Source: Haemophilus parainfluenzae (GTDB lineage: Bacteria; Pseudomonadota; Gammaproteobacteria; Enterobacterales; Pasteurellaceae). Taken from it: DNA of 64,000 nt. A program made the position numbers and the translations under genes. How positions within the stretch are numbered: the first letter of the stretch is position 1; each line of letters begins with the position of its first letter. The stretch lies in assembly GCF_900450995.1 (NCBI RefSeq), contig NZ_UGHY01000002.1, forward strand, positions 2,103,001 through 2,167,000. Direction: 5' to 3'. Positions 31,090 through 40,532 of this stretch are shown in pieces. The notes under the pieces are model-generated. The model was not told where the DNA came from. It saw nothing but the letters and a program-made list of their open reading frames with translations, and did no database searches.

Positions 31090-31154
31090 ACTGATCCGAC
31101 AAGTTGAGCTAACAAGTGTTCGCAGTTTACATTTCTTATAAATCCCCATAGAAT
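31090..31154 (+). promoter_or_regulatory. fabA promoter with FadR/FabR-like operator region
   Basis: ACTGATCCGACAAGTT (31090-31105) and AGCTAACAAGTGTT (31107-31120) resemble the adjoining FadR and FabR sites of E. coli fabA. Downstream, TTTACA (31126-31131), a 17-bp spacer and TAGAAT (31149-31154) form a sigma-70 promoter. Regulation is inferred by analogy. Confidence 0.6.
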
Positions 31155-31206
31155 CCTTGCTTATTGGTTGTAACCAAGCAAAACTATATATACAAGGAAA
31201 TAAAAA

Positions 31207-31740
31207 ATGGAAAACACCTGTACACCAAACATTAAAAGCAGCTATACCTATGAAGATTTATTAGCTTCTGGTCGTGGTGAATTATTTGGTAAAGAAGGCC
31301 CGCAACTTCCAGCACCAACGATGTTGATGATGGATCGTATTGTAAAAATGACCGAAGACGGCGGTGTGTTTGGTAAAGGGTATATTGAAGCGGAATTAGA
31401 TATTCATCCAGATTTACCGTTTTTCGGTTGCCACTTTATTGGTGACCCAGTTATGCCAGGCTGCTTAGGTTTAGATGCGATGTGGCAATTAGTCGGTTTC
31501 TTCCTTGGCTGGGTAGGCGGTAAAGGTAAAGGCCGTGCATTAGGCGTAGGTGAAGTGAAATTTACCGGACAAATCTTACCAACCGCGAAAAAAGTGGTTT
31601 ACCGCATCAATATGAAACGCGTAATTAATCGCAAATTAGTGATGGGAATGGCTGATGGTGAAGTAGAAGTTGATGGTCGCGTTATCTACACCGCAACTGA
31701 TTTAAAAGTTGGCTTATTCCAAGATACATCAAGTTTCTAA
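31207..31740 (+). CDS. fabA: 3-hydroxydecanoyl-ACP dehydratase/isomerase FabA
   Basis: FabA introduces the cis double bond in unsaturated fatty-acid synthesis. The 177-residue protein has the active-site histidine in [14 protein letters not shown] and the aspartate in [16 protein letters not shown], matching E. coli FabA in length and sequence. The start ATG follows AAGGAAATAAAA. FadR/FabR-like sequences precede the promoter, and a hairpin terminator follows. Confidence 0.98.
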   Translation: MENTCTPNIKSSYTYEDLLASGRGELFGKEGPQLPAPTMLMMDRIVKMTEDGGVFGKGYIEAELDIHPDLPFFGCHFIGDPVMPGCLGLDAMWQLVGFFLGWVGGKGKGRALGVGEVKFTGQILPTAKKVVYRINMKRVINRKLVMGMADGEVEVDGRVIYTATDLKVGLFQDTSSF

Positions 31741-31770
31741 TTTAAATAAACACAACATCATAAAAAAGAT

Positions 31771-31800
31771 AGCCCGATTTATTCGGGCTTTTCTTTTTCT
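31771..31800. terminator. Terminator between convergent fabA and ybaK
   Basis: AGCCCGA and TCGGGCT enclose a TTTAT loop, with T-rich sequence on the right and an A-run on the left. Confidence 0.85.
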
Positions 31801-32278
31801 ATTCTTCGTCAATAATATCGACAAATTCGGCATTCAGTAATTTAGCCAAATCTTGTGGGGCCAATTCGACGCTTAATCCGCGTTTACCACCGGAAACAAA
31901 AATCGTATCAAACTCAAGTGCGGTCGAATTTATCACTGTTTTTACACGTTTCTTTTGACCTAATGGACTAATGCCACCGACTAAATATCCCGTGCTTTTT
32001 TGTGCCGCATCTTTATCGGCCATTTCCACTTTTTTTACACCAATGGATTTTGCCGCTTTCTTTAAACTCAACATATTTGCTGTGGAAAGCACAAAACACG
32101 CTAATTTTTTCTGATCACCATTTTCAGTGACTAAAAGTGTTTTAAAGGATTGGTGCGGATCAAGCCCAAGTTTTTCAGCGGCTTCATCGCCAAAATGCGT
32201 ATTGTTAGGGTCATGATCATAAGTATGGAGAGTAAAAGGAATTTTATTTTTCTTTAGTAAATCAATTGCTGGTGTCAT
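31799..32278 (-). CDS. ybaK: Cys-tRNA(Pro)/Cys-tRNA(Cys) deacylase YbaK
   Basis: This free-standing editing domain hydrolyses Cys-tRNA(Pro) made by mischarging. The 159-residue protein starts [24 protein letters not shown] and contains the conserved lysine segment HQSFKTLLV, and [17 protein letters not shown]. An uptake core lies within the gene. It is convergent with fabA. Confidence 0.93.
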   Translation of the reverse strand: MTPAIDLLKKNKIPFTLHTYDHDPNNTHFGDEAAEKLGLDPHQSFKTLLVTENGDQKKLACFVLSTANMLSLKKAAKSIGVKKVEMADKDAAQKSTGYLVGGISPLGQKKRVKTVINSTALEFDTIFVSGGKRGLSVELAPQDLAKLLNAEFVDIIDEE

Positions 32279-32354
32279 CTGATTTCCTTATGTATTTATC
32301 AGTATTTTTTCTGTAGAATGAATCGGTTCAGAATATTTTACAGCGGAGAGAAAA

Positions 32355-33308
32355 ATGGACGCAAGCCTAAATATTGCTATTGCAGCAGAATTTGATCTAT
32401 GTGAAAAAATTGCCGAAGCCCTTGAACGAAGTGAGCTAGATGTAGGCAAGGTTTCAATTGTTGAAATTTATCCTTTTGAAGAAGAGCAAGCGGTACGTTT
32501 TCGCAATAAAGCGGTTGCTCAATTAGCCACTGATGAAATTGAGTGGAATAGCGTTAATTATCTTTTCTTCGCAGGCCAAATTGACCAAGCCTCCTTATTA
32601 GCTCAAGCCGCAGAAAGCGGCTGTGTGGTGATTGATTTAAAAGGGATTTGCTCTGCATTATCTGATGTCCCTGTTGTTGTCCCAACAATCAATGAAGAAA
32701 ATCTGACTGAGTTAAGACAACGTAACATTGTGAGTTTGCCCGATCCGCAAGTGAGCCAATTAGCTTTATCTCTATTACCAATCGTTCAACAAATAAATTT
32801 AACTCAAGTTTTTGCAACGTCACTTTTACCGGCTTCTTATACGGATGGTGAAACCGTGAATAAACTTGCTGGACAAACTGCTCGTTTACTGAATGGTATG
32901 CCATTAGAAGAAGGTGAAACTCGTTTTGCCTTTGATGTGTTTCCACAACAAGCGGCTAATTTAAATCTACAATTACAAAAAATCTTCCCACAGTTAGACA
33001 ATGTAATTTTCCACCAAATTCAAGTGCCTGTCTTCTACGGAATGGCACAAAAAGTGACCGCACTTTCAGATTATGAATTTGATTACCAGCCACAACAAAG
33101 CGAATTGGTTGAATTACACGATAGCCTTATTACACCTGTGATTAACGGTGAAAACGAAAATGGTGAAGAAAGCGTGAAATTACATATCAGCCAACAAAGT
33201 GCGGTTGAAAATGGTATCGAATTTTGGACGGTAGCTGATGAGCAACGTTTCAATATTGCCTTGTTAGGTGTGAAATTACTTGAGTCGATTTATCACCAAG
33301 GTTATTAA
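32355..33308 (+). CDS. usg: USG-1/aspartate-semialdehyde-dehydrogenase-like protein
   Basis: The 317-residue protein resembles E. coli Usg, a paralogue of aspartate-semialdehyde dehydrogenase. Shared segments are GCVVIDLKG, DVPVVVPTIN, VSLPDPQVSQL, KLAGQTARLLNG, QVPVFYGMAQ and FWTVADEQRFNIALLGVK. The catalytic cysteine motif of true ASD is absent (PDPQVSQL replaces the CxxC-type site), and the N-terminal nucleotide-binding glycine motif is eroded, so it is probably not an active ASD. Its function is unknown. It is followed 20 bp later by a purine permease. Confidence 0.85.
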   Translation: MDASLNIAIAAEFDLCEKIAEALERSELDVGKVSIVEIYPFEEEQAVRFRNKAVAQLATDEIEWNSVNYLFFAGQIDQASLLAQAAESGCVVIDLKGICSALSDVPVVVPTINEENLTELRQRNIVSLPDPQVSQLALSLLPIVQQINLTQVFATSLLPASYTDGETVNKLAGQTARLLNGMPLEEGETRFAFDVFPQQAANLNLQLQKIFPQLDNVIFHQIQVPVFYGMAQKVTALSDYEFDYQPQQSELVELHDSLITPVINGENENGEESVKLHISQQSAVENGIEFWTVADEQRFNIALLGVKLLESIYHQGY

Positions 33309-33328
33309 TTTAAGTTAAGGGGAAGACA

Positions 33329-34636
33329 ATGCAACAATCTTTACTTGAACGCCTTTTTTCCATTAAAGAAAAGGGCAGTACGACCAAAACCGAAATTATT
33401 GCCGGTATTACCACCTTCTTTACCATGGTGTACATCGTGTTTGTGAACCCATCCGTATTAGGTGATGCAGGAATGGATAAGCAAGTTGTTTTCGTGACCA
33501 CTTGTTTAATTGCTGCACTTGGCACTATTGCGATGGGATTATTCAGTAATTTACCTATCGCCCTTGCACCTGCTATGGGGCTTAATGCGTTTTTCGCCTA
33601 TGTAGTCGTTGGCAAGCTTGGTTATTCTTGGGAAGTGGGCATGGGCACCATTTTCTGGGGATCGATTGGTTTATTTGTTCTCACCTTATTTCAAATCCGT
33701 TATTGGTTAATGGCTTCGATTCCGCTTTCACTACGCGTGGGAATTGGTGCAGGCATCGGTTTTTTTATTGCCTTAATTGGCTTTAAAAATATGGGATTGG
33801 TTGTAGCGAATCCTGCAACCTTAGTGGCATTAGGCAATTTACATGATCCGAAAATTTTACTTGGTGTATTAGGCTTTTTCATTATTGTAGTTTTAGCTGC
33901 ACGTAATATTTTCTCTGGTGTCTTAATTTCTATTGCAGTAGTCACTGGTTTAGCCCTTTTTATTGATGATCAAGTGACTTTCCACGGCATTGTTTCTATG
34001 CCTCCAAGCTTAGGTGCGGTTGTGGGGAAAGTGGATATTGTGGGTGCTTTAGATACGGCTTTGCTCGGCATTATTTTCTCCTTCCTTTTAGTTAACTTAT
34101 TTGACTCATCAGGCACCTTATTGGGCGTGACCGATAAAGCAGGTTTTAGCGATGAAAAAGGTCGTTTCCCGAAAATGAAACAAGCTCTTTATGTAGATAG
34201 TGTGAGTGCGGTAGTAGGTTCTTATATCGGAACCTCAGCTATCAGTACTTATATTGAAAGTGGCGCTGGGGTTTCAGTTGGTGGTAGAACAGGTTTAACG
34301 GCGGTGACAGTCGGTGTTTTATTCTTACTTACCATTTTCTTCTCGCCACTGGCTAGTGTCGTGCCAGCTTATGCAACCGCAGGGGCGTTAGTCTATGTAG
34401 GGATTTTAATGGCATCCAGTCTTATCCGTGTACACTGGGAGGATTTAACCGAAGCTACACCTGCTTTTATCACTGCAGCGATGATGCCATTTACTTATTC
34501 AATTACTGAAGGTATTGCATTTGGCTTTATTAGTTATTGCGTTATGAAAGTTGGAACAGGTAGAATTAAAGAAGTAAATGCGCCTGTTTGGGTTGTATCT
34601 TTATTATTTATCGCTAAATTCATTTGGGTTGGCTAA
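33329..34636 (+). CDS. NCS2/AzgA-type purine (guanine/hypoxanthine/adenine) permease
   Basis: The 435-residue inner-membrane protein has about 12-14 helices and AzgA-subfamily signatures: TEIIAGITTFFTMVYIVFVNPSVL, LAPAMGLNAFFAY, RVGIGAGIGFFIALIGF, VNLFDSSGTLLGV and the serine-rich TSAISTYIESGAGVSVGGRTGLTA. Proton-coupled purine uptake is expected; which base is preferred cannot be read from the sequence. It has a GGGGAAGACA ribosome-binding site. Confidence 0.92.
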   Translation: MQQSLLERLFSIKEKGSTTKTEIIAGITTFFTMVYIVFVNPSVLGDAGMDKQVVFVTTCLIAALGTIAMGLFSNLPIALAPAMGLNAFFAYVVVGKLGYSWEVGMGTIFWGSIGLFVLTLFQIRYWLMASIPLSLRVGIGAGIGFFIALIGFKNMGLVVANPATLVALGNLHDPKILLGVLGFFIIVVLAARNIFSGVLISIAVVTGLALFIDDQVTFHGIVSMPPSLGAVVGKVDIVGALDTALLGIIFSFLLVNLFDSSGTLLGVTDKAGFSDEKGRFPKMKQALYVDSVSAVVGSYIGTSAISTYIESGAGVSVGGRTGLTAVTVGVLFLLTIFFSPLASVVPAYATAGALVYVGILMASSLIRVHWEDLTEATPAFITAAMMPFTYSITEGIAFGFISYCVMKVGTGRIKEVNAPVWVVSLLFIAKFIWVG

Positions 34637-34699
34637 ATAAAGGGGAAGCAATATTTCTTCTCCTATTTTAATCACAGTTTTTACAACAAGGAGTACGTT

Positions 34700-35056
34700 A
34701 TGCAAAATATTCTTTTTATCGTCAATGATTCCCCATATAGCGGAGAAAAAACGTTCAATGCTGTTCGTTTCGCCATCAATATGAAAGAAGAGCACAGCAA
34801 GGATGTGAATATTAAATTATTCTGCTTTTCTGATGCGATTTTATGCGGTATTGCTGGGCAAAACCCAAACGAAGGTTTCAATATCCAACAACTTATCGAC
34901 ATTTTAGCGGCACAAGGTGCTGAAATTAAATTATGCACCAGCTGCGTAAAAGCACGTGGTTTATTAGACGCTAAATTAATTGACGGCGTGACCCTTGGTA
35001 CTTTAGATGATGTATCCGAGTGGACATTATGGGCGGATAAAGTTTTAACGTTCTAA
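34700..35056 (+). CDS. DsrE-family protein, YchN-like
   Basis: The 118-residue protein closely resembles E. coli YchN over its whole length: NIKLFCFSDAILCGIAGQNP, GFNIQQLIDIL, KLCTSCVKARGLLDAKLIDGV and WTLWADKVLTF. DsrE-fold proteins often carry sulfur on a conserved cysteine; the CTSC pair is the likely site. The exact role of YchN is unknown. It is the last gene before the restriction island and ends at a strong terminator. Confidence 0.9.
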   Translation: MQNILFIVNDSPYSGEKTFNAVRFAINMKEEHSKDVNIKLFCFSDAILCGIAGQNPNEGFNIQQLIDILAAQGAEIKLCTSCVKARGLLDAKLIDGVTLGTLDDVSEWTLWADKVLTF

Positions 35057-35078
35057 TTTCTGATAAAATTGACAAAAT

Positions 35079-35110
35079 AAAAAGGTGCAATCAATAGATT
35101 GCACCTTTTT
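35079..35110. terminator. Bidirectional terminator at the left edge of the R-M island
   Basis: AAAGGTGCAATC pairs with GATTGCACCTTT around AATA; a T-run on the right and an A-run on the left serve both convergent genes. Confidence 0.9.
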
Positions 35111-35135
35111 AATTCTATATAGTTGGTTTAAGTTT

Positions 35136-38100
35136 TTAAACCTCGCCACCAATCCCAACAAACTTCTCAACAAAGGCAACAATCTTTTGGAAAATGCTTT
35201 GTTTTTTAGTGAGATATTGCGGATTAAGCGGACTCATTTTCGGTAGGGCATCATTTAAATCCGTACCTTGTTCACTAGCATATCCGCGTTTTAAGGATAC
35301 GTTAATATAACGCTTCGCGGCATCAATATTCAGGCCTTCACTGCTAATTAATTCGTCAGCCTCTTTCTGTTGCTCTTTTTGGGCAAATTGGAAGAAGGAC
35401 TCAATAATACCGGCTTTATCAACTATGCTATCTAAGTCCGTTTGATTGATAAAATCTACGATCAAACTTTCTTTGGCTCGATTACCTAGACTGGCTCGGA
35501 TTGTGGTTCGAATTTCATCAATCAGCTCAGCTTTATTTTTCATTTTCTTGTTGTGTTCAAAAATCAATTCTAAGATGTAATCTAGATTGATTTCTTGGGA
35601 TTTTAATAAATCCACTTCAAATACTACATCGTCCCAATCAATGGTCGATTTTGCTTTTTCCTCGCCATCTTTTTGACGACGAAGCCAATCCCGAATATCG
35701 TTGTAAGTCGAACGGTAATTCTGAATGTGGCGTTCACTTGGCATATCAATAGGTTGCATTTCAGCAAAAGCTTCGTCCGTTAAATAATATTTTTCTTTAA
35801 AGGCTTCAACGGCTTTTGCATCGCTGGTATCGAGTGATTGAAATGCTTGTAAAGCAGCGAACTCATCATAGTTTTGCAGAATGTTTTCAACCCGCAAATA
35901 TTCACCAAATAATTTTACAAAGTCTTTCTTGTCTTTTTCTGTTTGAATTTCATCTGGATCAGAGAAGCGTTCTTGCAATTCAGCAATAACCTCTAAATAC
36001 CCGCGACGGGCGACACCTGCATCAGTAAAGCCTTCCATATATTCTTGGTAACTTTTTTCTAATACAATATTGCGTGTATTGGATTTACCGAAAAGCGTAA
36101 TAGCATCAATGGTATCTTGTTCCAAATCACGGAAAGTGACGATATTGCCAAAACTTTTGGTGCTGTTGTAAATACGATTTGTACGAGAATAAGCTTGAAT
36201 TAAACCATGATAACGTAAGTTTTTATCTACAAATAACGTGTTTAAGGTTGGGGCATCAAAACCAGTTAAAAACATTCCAACGACAATCAGTAAATCCACT
36301 TCTTTGTTTTTGACGCGTTTGGCGAGATCACGATAGTAGTTTTGGAACGATTTCGCATCCACATCGTAATTGGTGGCAAAATAGCCGTTGTAATCATCAA
36401 TAGCAGATTTTAAAAATTCCTTAGCAGAAGAGTTCATTGCCTCTACTTCAAAACTTTCATCAACAATATCACCAATCGCATCTTGCTCTTCATTCGCGGC
36501 AAACGAAAAGATTGTTGCAATTTTAAGTGGATTTTTGACCGCACTTTGTAACTGTTTAAACGTTTGATAATAAGCTTTGGCCGCATCCACACTACTTACC
36601 GCAAACATGGCATTAAATCCATTATTACCCGCATTAAAGCGATGTGTCTTTTGTTTGAAATTATCTAGGACATATTGGGCAATTTGCTCAATACGTTTAG
36701 GTTGTAAAAAGGCTTGTTTTTTCTCGAGTTTTGTTAGCTCTTCAAGATTCTTTTCAGTTTCAATGCTCTTGAATTGTGGCCGTACATCATTGTAATCCAC
36801 TTTAAATTTCAACACTTTTTCATCACGAATCGCATCGGTGATAATGTAAGAGTGGAGTTCAATGCCAAAAACACTGGCTGTAGTTTCAGCACCTAATGCG
36901 TTAGTTGGAAAAATAGGCGTGCCGGTAAAACCAAATTGATAGTATTTTTTAAATTCTCTCGTTAGATTTTTTTGCGCTTCACCAAATTGAGAACGATGGC
37001 ATTCATCAAAGATAAAAACGACCTGTTTATCGTAAATCGGTAATTTATCTTCCGATTTCATTAGGTTATTGAGTTTTTGAATGGTGGTGACAATGATCTT
37101 ATTGTCGTCTTTGTCGATATTGCGTTTTAGACCAACCGTACTTTCCGAACCATTCACGCTATCCGGTGAAAAGCGTTGGTATTCCTTCATGGTTTGATAG
37201 TCCAAATCTTTTCTATCTACCACGAAAAATACTTTTTCAATAAAGTCTAATTCTGTTGCAAGGCGTGCGGCTTTAAAGCTGGTGAGCGTTTTGCCTGAGC
37301 CTGTCGTGTGCCAAATGTAGCCGCCACTTTCTTGATTACTCCAATTTTTCGCCTGATATGAACTTTTAATTTTCCATAAAATCCGCTCGGTGGCGGCAAT
37401 TTGATACGGGCGCATAATCAATAGGGTGTCGGAAACATCAAACACGCAGTAATTCACCAATACATTGAGCAGGGTATGTTTTTGTAGGAATGTCGCCGTA
37501 AAATCCTTTAAATCTTTAATCAGAGTATTTTTTGCCGTTGCCCAATTCATTGTGAAGTCGTAGCTGTTCTTATCGCGTTTGGTGGTATTGGCAAAATAGC
37601 GGGTATCCGTGCCATTAGAAATGACAAAAATCTGAATATATTTAAAGAGAGAATTTTCTTTATTGAAACTTTCTTTGCTATAGCGGTGAATTTGATTAAA
37701 GGCTTCACGAATGGCCACGCCGCGTTTTTTCAGTTCGATATGCACAAGCGGTAAACCATTCACCAAAATCGTCACATCATAACGATTGTCATAGCTGCCG
37801 GTTTGTTCAAATTGATTGATAACTTGCACGGCATTATTGGCAAGATTTTTCTTATCTAGCAAATAGATGTTCTGAATGTGTCCATCATCAAACACAAAAT
37901 CATAAATATAGTCATCATGAACTTTCCGGGTTTTCTCAATCAGACTATCACTGGGTTTATCCAAATATTCCTCTAAAAAACGTCGCCATTCCGCATCGGA
38001 GAAAACTACATTATTCAATCGTTGTAATTGTGTCCGTAAGTTTTTAACCAACGCATCATGACCATTGATTTCTTGTAAATACTCATAGCCTTGCGCCCGT

Positions 38101-38231
38101 AAATCATTAATAAACTCACGCTCAAGACTCCCTTCCGTTTGGTAACCAGCATTAGGCTCTTCCACAAATTTATTATATTGATCTAAAACGATAAAATTAT
38201 TGGATTCAGCGATAGTTTTGTATTGGGTCAT
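35136..38231 (-). CDS. hsdR: Type I restriction enzyme, R subunit
   Basis: HsdR is the DNA translocase/endonuclease of a type I R-M system. The 1031-residue protein has an N-terminal nuclease domain with [20 protein letters not shown] (the D...ExK core), then helicase motifs: Walker [12 protein letters not shown] near residue 310, VVDRKDL, the DECHRSQFG box, [19 protein letters not shown] and QAYSRTNR. The C-terminal helical region would bind the methylase. It is the distal gene of hsdM-hsdS-RAYT-rhuM-hsdR, only 10 bp from rhuM. Confidence 0.96.
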   Translation of the reverse strand: MTQYKTIAESNNFIVLDQYNKFVEEPNAGYQTEGSLEREFINDLRAQGYEYLQEINGHDALVKNLRTQLQRLNNVVFSDAEWRRFLEEYLDKPSDSLIEKTRKVHDDYIYDFVFDDGHIQNIYLLDKKNLANNAVQVINQFEQTGSYDNRYDVTILVNGLPLVHIELKKRGVAIREAFNQIHRYSKESFNKENSLFKYIQIFVISNGTDTRYFANTTKRDKNSYDFTMNWATAKNTLIKDLKDFTATFLQKHTLLNVLVNYCVFDVSDTLLIMRPYQIAATERILWKIKSSYQAKNWSNQESGGYIWHTTGSGKTLTSFKAARLATELDFIEKVFFVVDRKDLDYQTMKEYQRFSPDSVNGSESTVGLKRNIDKDDNKIIVTTIQKLNNLMKSEDKLPIYDKQVVFIFDECHRSQFGEAQKNLTREFKKYYQFGFTGTPIFPTNALGAETTASVFGIELHSYIITDAIRDEKVLKFKVDYNDVRPQFKSIETEKNLEELTKLEKKQAFLQPKRIEQIAQYVLDNFKQKTHRFNAGNNGFNAMFAVSSVDAAKAYYQTFKQLQSAVKNPLKIATIFSFAANEEQDAIGDIVDESFEVEAMNSSAKEFLKSAIDDYNGYFATNYDVDAKSFQNYYRDLAKRVKNKEVDLLIVVGMFLTGFDAPTLNTLFVDKNLRYHGLIQAYSRTNRIYNSTKSFGNIVTFRDLEQDTIDAITLFGKSNTRNIVLEKSYQEYMEGFTDAGVARRGYLEVIAELQERFSDPDEIQTEKDKKDFVKLFGEYLRVENILQNYDEFAALQAFQSLDTSDAKAVEAFKEKYYLTDEAFAEMQPIDMPSERHIQNYRSTYNDIRDWLRRQKDGEEKAKSTIDWDDVVFEVDLLKSQEINLDYILELIFEHNKKMKNKAELIDEIRTTIRASLGNRAKESLIVDFINQTDLDSIVDKAGIIESFFQFAQKEQQKEADELISSEGLNIDAAKRYINVSLKRGYASEQGTDLNDALPKMSPLNPQYLTKKQSIFQKIVAFVEKFVGIGGEV

Positions 38232-38241
38232 AAGTAGTTCC

Positions 38242-39240
38242 TTAATGCTTTTGCTTTTTCAGATCTTTTTGCCATTTTTCTAAAATTTCTAAATCTTCAT
38301 TATCAGCTTGTATGCGTTTTTGTTGTTTTCTGACCTGATCAAATAAGGCATATTGTTCTTTAGTAAAGGTTTCCATTTGTTTCACGGTTCGGGTTCCATT
38401 GCCGATAAGCAACGGAAAACCGTTAAATTCAATTAAATTATCGACATTATTACGCCAGAAATTCAATGTCAGATCTTGACGGTTTTTAACACGTAATTCG
38501 GCACTTTCTAAAAAGATCATCACTAGACGATTCAAGGAATCTAATTCATCATGCGTTAAATAGTTTTTAGCGACAATAATATCGCCTTTACGTACAACAG
38601 CACCTTTCCAAGAGGTGAGGCCCATATTAGGCAATTCAGCATTTGCACGCGTACAAATGAGTTCTGCTGCAGTTTGTTGTGTAATAGCATAGAGCAACTT
38701 ATTTTGTGTCTCGGTAAAAAACATTTGAGTGACTTTATCTGTTTTATCGTAGTCACTGGATAATTTAAATAGCTCTCGTACTTTTTGATAAAACCGCAAT
38801 TCACTGGCTCTAATTTCACGAATTTGTTCTAGTAATTCATCAAAATGATCAAATCGACCTTGCGGATTTTTCAACCGCTCTTTATCTAATAGAAAACCTT
38901 TATCTAAATAAGTACGTAATTGCGTATTCGCCCAACGGCGAAACTGTACACCACGAGGGCTACGCACACGAAAGCCGATGGCGAGAATCATATCAAGAGA
39001 ATAATGTTTTACTTGATATTGCTTGCCATCTTGGGCAGTTATTAAGTAATCTTTAATAACTGAAAACTCATCTAACTCTTTGTCTTGTAATATGTTTTTT
39101 ATATGAGTGGTTATATTTGGTACAGAGGTGTCGAAAAGTTCCGCAAGCTGATTTTGAGTCAACCAAGCCTCATTTTCGACAACCAATAAAGCAACGTGAG
39201 ATTTGCCGTCGTCGGTGTTGTAGATGATTAAGTCGTTCAT
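38242..39240 (-). CDS. rhuM: RhuM-family protein inside the type I R-M operon
   Basis: The 332-residue protein starts [50 protein letters not shown]. This is an N-terminal HTH-like region followed by [35 protein letters not shown], the RhuM signature. The C-terminal half is helical and charged. The family was named after a Salmonella pathogenicity-island gene, but it is common in R-M and defence loci and its activity is unproven. Here it sits between hsdS and hsdR on the same strand and 10 bp from hsdR, so it is probably cotranscribed and may modulate restriction. Confidence 0.88.
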   Translation of the reverse strand: MNDLIIYNTDDGKSHVALLVVENEAWLTQNQLAELFDTSVPNITTHIKNILQDKELDEFSVIKDYLITAQDGKQYQVKHYSLDMILAIGFRVRSPRGVQFRRWANTQLRTYLDKGFLLDKERLKNPQGRFDHFDELLEQIREIRASELRFYQKVRELFKLSSDYDKTDKVTQMFFTETQNKLLYAITQQTAAELICTRANAELPNMGLTSWKGAVVRKGDIIVAKNYLTHDELDSLNRLVMIFLESAELRVKNRQDLTLNFWRNNVDNLIEFNGFPLLIGNGTRTVKQMETFTKEQYALFDQVRKQQKRIQADNEDLEILEKWQKDLKKQKH

Positions 39241-39256
39241 TATTTCTTCTCAAATT

Positions 39257-39319
39257 TGTAGGGTGGGCTTCAGCCCACCAATTAACCATAATAAACTGTA
39301 GGCTAAAGCCCACCCTACA
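39257..39319. repeat. REP pair (inverted) downstream of the RAYT gene
   Basis: TGTAGGGTGGGCTT at 39257-39270 (continuing into the hairpin GGTGGGCTTCAGCCCACC) and AAGCCCACCCTACA at 39306-39319 form an inverted pair of REP-like palindromes about 25 bp apart. Confidence 0.9.
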
Positions 39320-39325
39320 GTATTG

Positions 39326-39856
39326 TTATATATCACCTTTAATTTTCAAATCTGGGTTGCCTCCCCAATCTTCAGGATAAATCTCTGCTTTCACATCACG
39401 ATGGAAGGAAGAATACGGCCAATTTTTTACTACCTCAACATAGCCGTGTTTCACAGGATTGTAATAAATATAATCTAAATGATTCGTTAAATCTTTATCA
39501 TCACGAATTAAATGCTCCCAAAATCGGCGTTGCCAAATACCTGATTCTCGATATTTTTGTCTATTTTTATTAAATTGTCGGCATTCTTTTGGAAGTTGTC
39601 GTGTAAATTGTGTTTTTAAATATGCGATGCGTATTGCGTAATTATCATCATTTTCAGGTAATTGCATCAGTAAATGAATATGATCGGGCAAGATACAAAT
39701 TGCTACTGTTTCGAATGGATAATGTTCACAAGTTTGTTTATATGCAGATCTAAATTCATTGATATAGTCAGTTAGATAAGATTTTGTTCTATCTTGTAAA
39801 ACAATTGTGAAAAAATATAATCCACCTTTAGTAAAATCGCGACGATAATTAGACAT
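39326..39856 (-). mobile_element. REP-associated tyrosine transposase (RAYT)
   Basis: The 176-residue IS200/IS605-like Y1 transposase has the HUH pair in CILPDHIHLLMQLP, the AYLKTQFTRQL helix where the Y1 family carries its catalytic tyrosine, and the RAYT-typical GIWQRRFWEHLIRDDKDLTNHLDYIYYNPVKHGYV. It is flanked on both sides by inverted REP palindromes sharing GTAGGGTGGGCTT, the arrangement of a REPtron. Such enzymes are usually domesticated single-copy genes that process REP elements. It lies between hsdS and rhuM on the operon strand, and probably interrupts an ancestral hsdS-rhuM junction. Confidence 0.92.
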
Positions 39857-39877
39857 ATATTATTCTAAATTGTAGTT

Positions 39878-39940
39878 CGTAGGGTGGGCTTTAGCCCACC
39901 GTTTGTTGTGATTAATTGGTGGGCTGAAGCCCACCCTACG
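39878..39940. repeat. REP pair (inverted) upstream of the RAYT gene
   Basis: CGTAGGGTGGGCTTTAGCCCACC (39878-39900, written here only as two REP arms) and its inverted partner ending CCACCCTACG (39918-39940) form a second REP pair. Each unit is itself a near-perfect hairpin GGTGGGCT-GCCCACC with a GTAGG head. Confidence 0.9.
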
Positions 39941-39942
39941 GG

Positions 39943-40518
39943 TTACGAAAAATTTAATAACAATTCTCTATAATATTCATACCGCTTTTGGCTTTCTTCA
40001 ATCGCTAAAGGCAAGCCTTCGGTGATGGAATTAGTTAAGGTTTCAAATTTATCGAGGATTGAGACGATGCGGTGTTGTTCTTCGAGTGTAGGAAGAGGAA
40101 TTTCATAATTCAAAAAAATATCAGCCTTAACTCTAATTACTTTTGTACCTTGAGCATATTTTTCTTTAAATTTATAAAATCTTTCTGTTTGCAAAATATA
40201 TGTTAAGAATTTTGTATTTACTCTTTTATTAGGTCTAAATGCAAACATATCGCCTGAAAAAGCAATTTCACTACCAAGCCATCCAAGAGGTTTCATTACA
40301 TCTTTTAAATTTTCACTAGTCCCAGCAATTAATACATCACCATATTTAGCTTTTTTTAATTTTTTAGCCAATTCAGGCGAAACAAAAGATTTGGTTTTCG
40401 TGGCAAATGTACCATAGTAGGTATAAATTTGGCCATAATGAATGGCTGGAACGCCCGTTTCGGTAAAATCTTTCTTCTGTAATCCATTGCCACGAATTAA
40501 CTCGCCCAAATCAATCAA
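39943..40518 (-). CDS. hsdS: Type I specificity subunit, C-terminal half (out of frame)
   Basis: This 191-residue segment carries the second target-recognition domain (VPAIHYGQIYTYYGTFATKTKSF ... GLQKKDFTETG) and the distal conserved region (PLPTLEEQHRIVSILDKFETLTNSI, then ESQKRYEYYRELLLNF). It has only a TTG start possibility and no clear ribosome-binding site. It is one base out of frame with the N-terminal half because of the G7 tract at 40536-40542; one extra G would fuse the two into a 391-residue HsdS of normal length. Alone it may be poorly translated. Confidence 0.85.
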   Translation of the reverse strand: MIDLGELIRGNGLQKKDFTETGVPAIHYGQIYTYYGTFATKTKSFVSPELAKKLKKAKYGDVLIAGTSENLKDVMKPLGWLGSEIAFSGDMFAFRPNKRVNTKFLTYILQTERFYKFKEKYAQGTKVIRVKADIFLNYEIPLPTLEEQHRIVSILDKFETLTNSITEGLPLAIEESQKRYEYYRELLLNFS

Positions 40519-40532
40519 TTTTATCCATTGGA

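Noticed and set aside
39326-39856. Active IS200/IS605 insertion sequence
   Set aside because: The RAYT-specific C-terminal motif and the flanking REP pairs, without IS200-type ends or a TnpB gene, indicate a domesticated RAYT instead.
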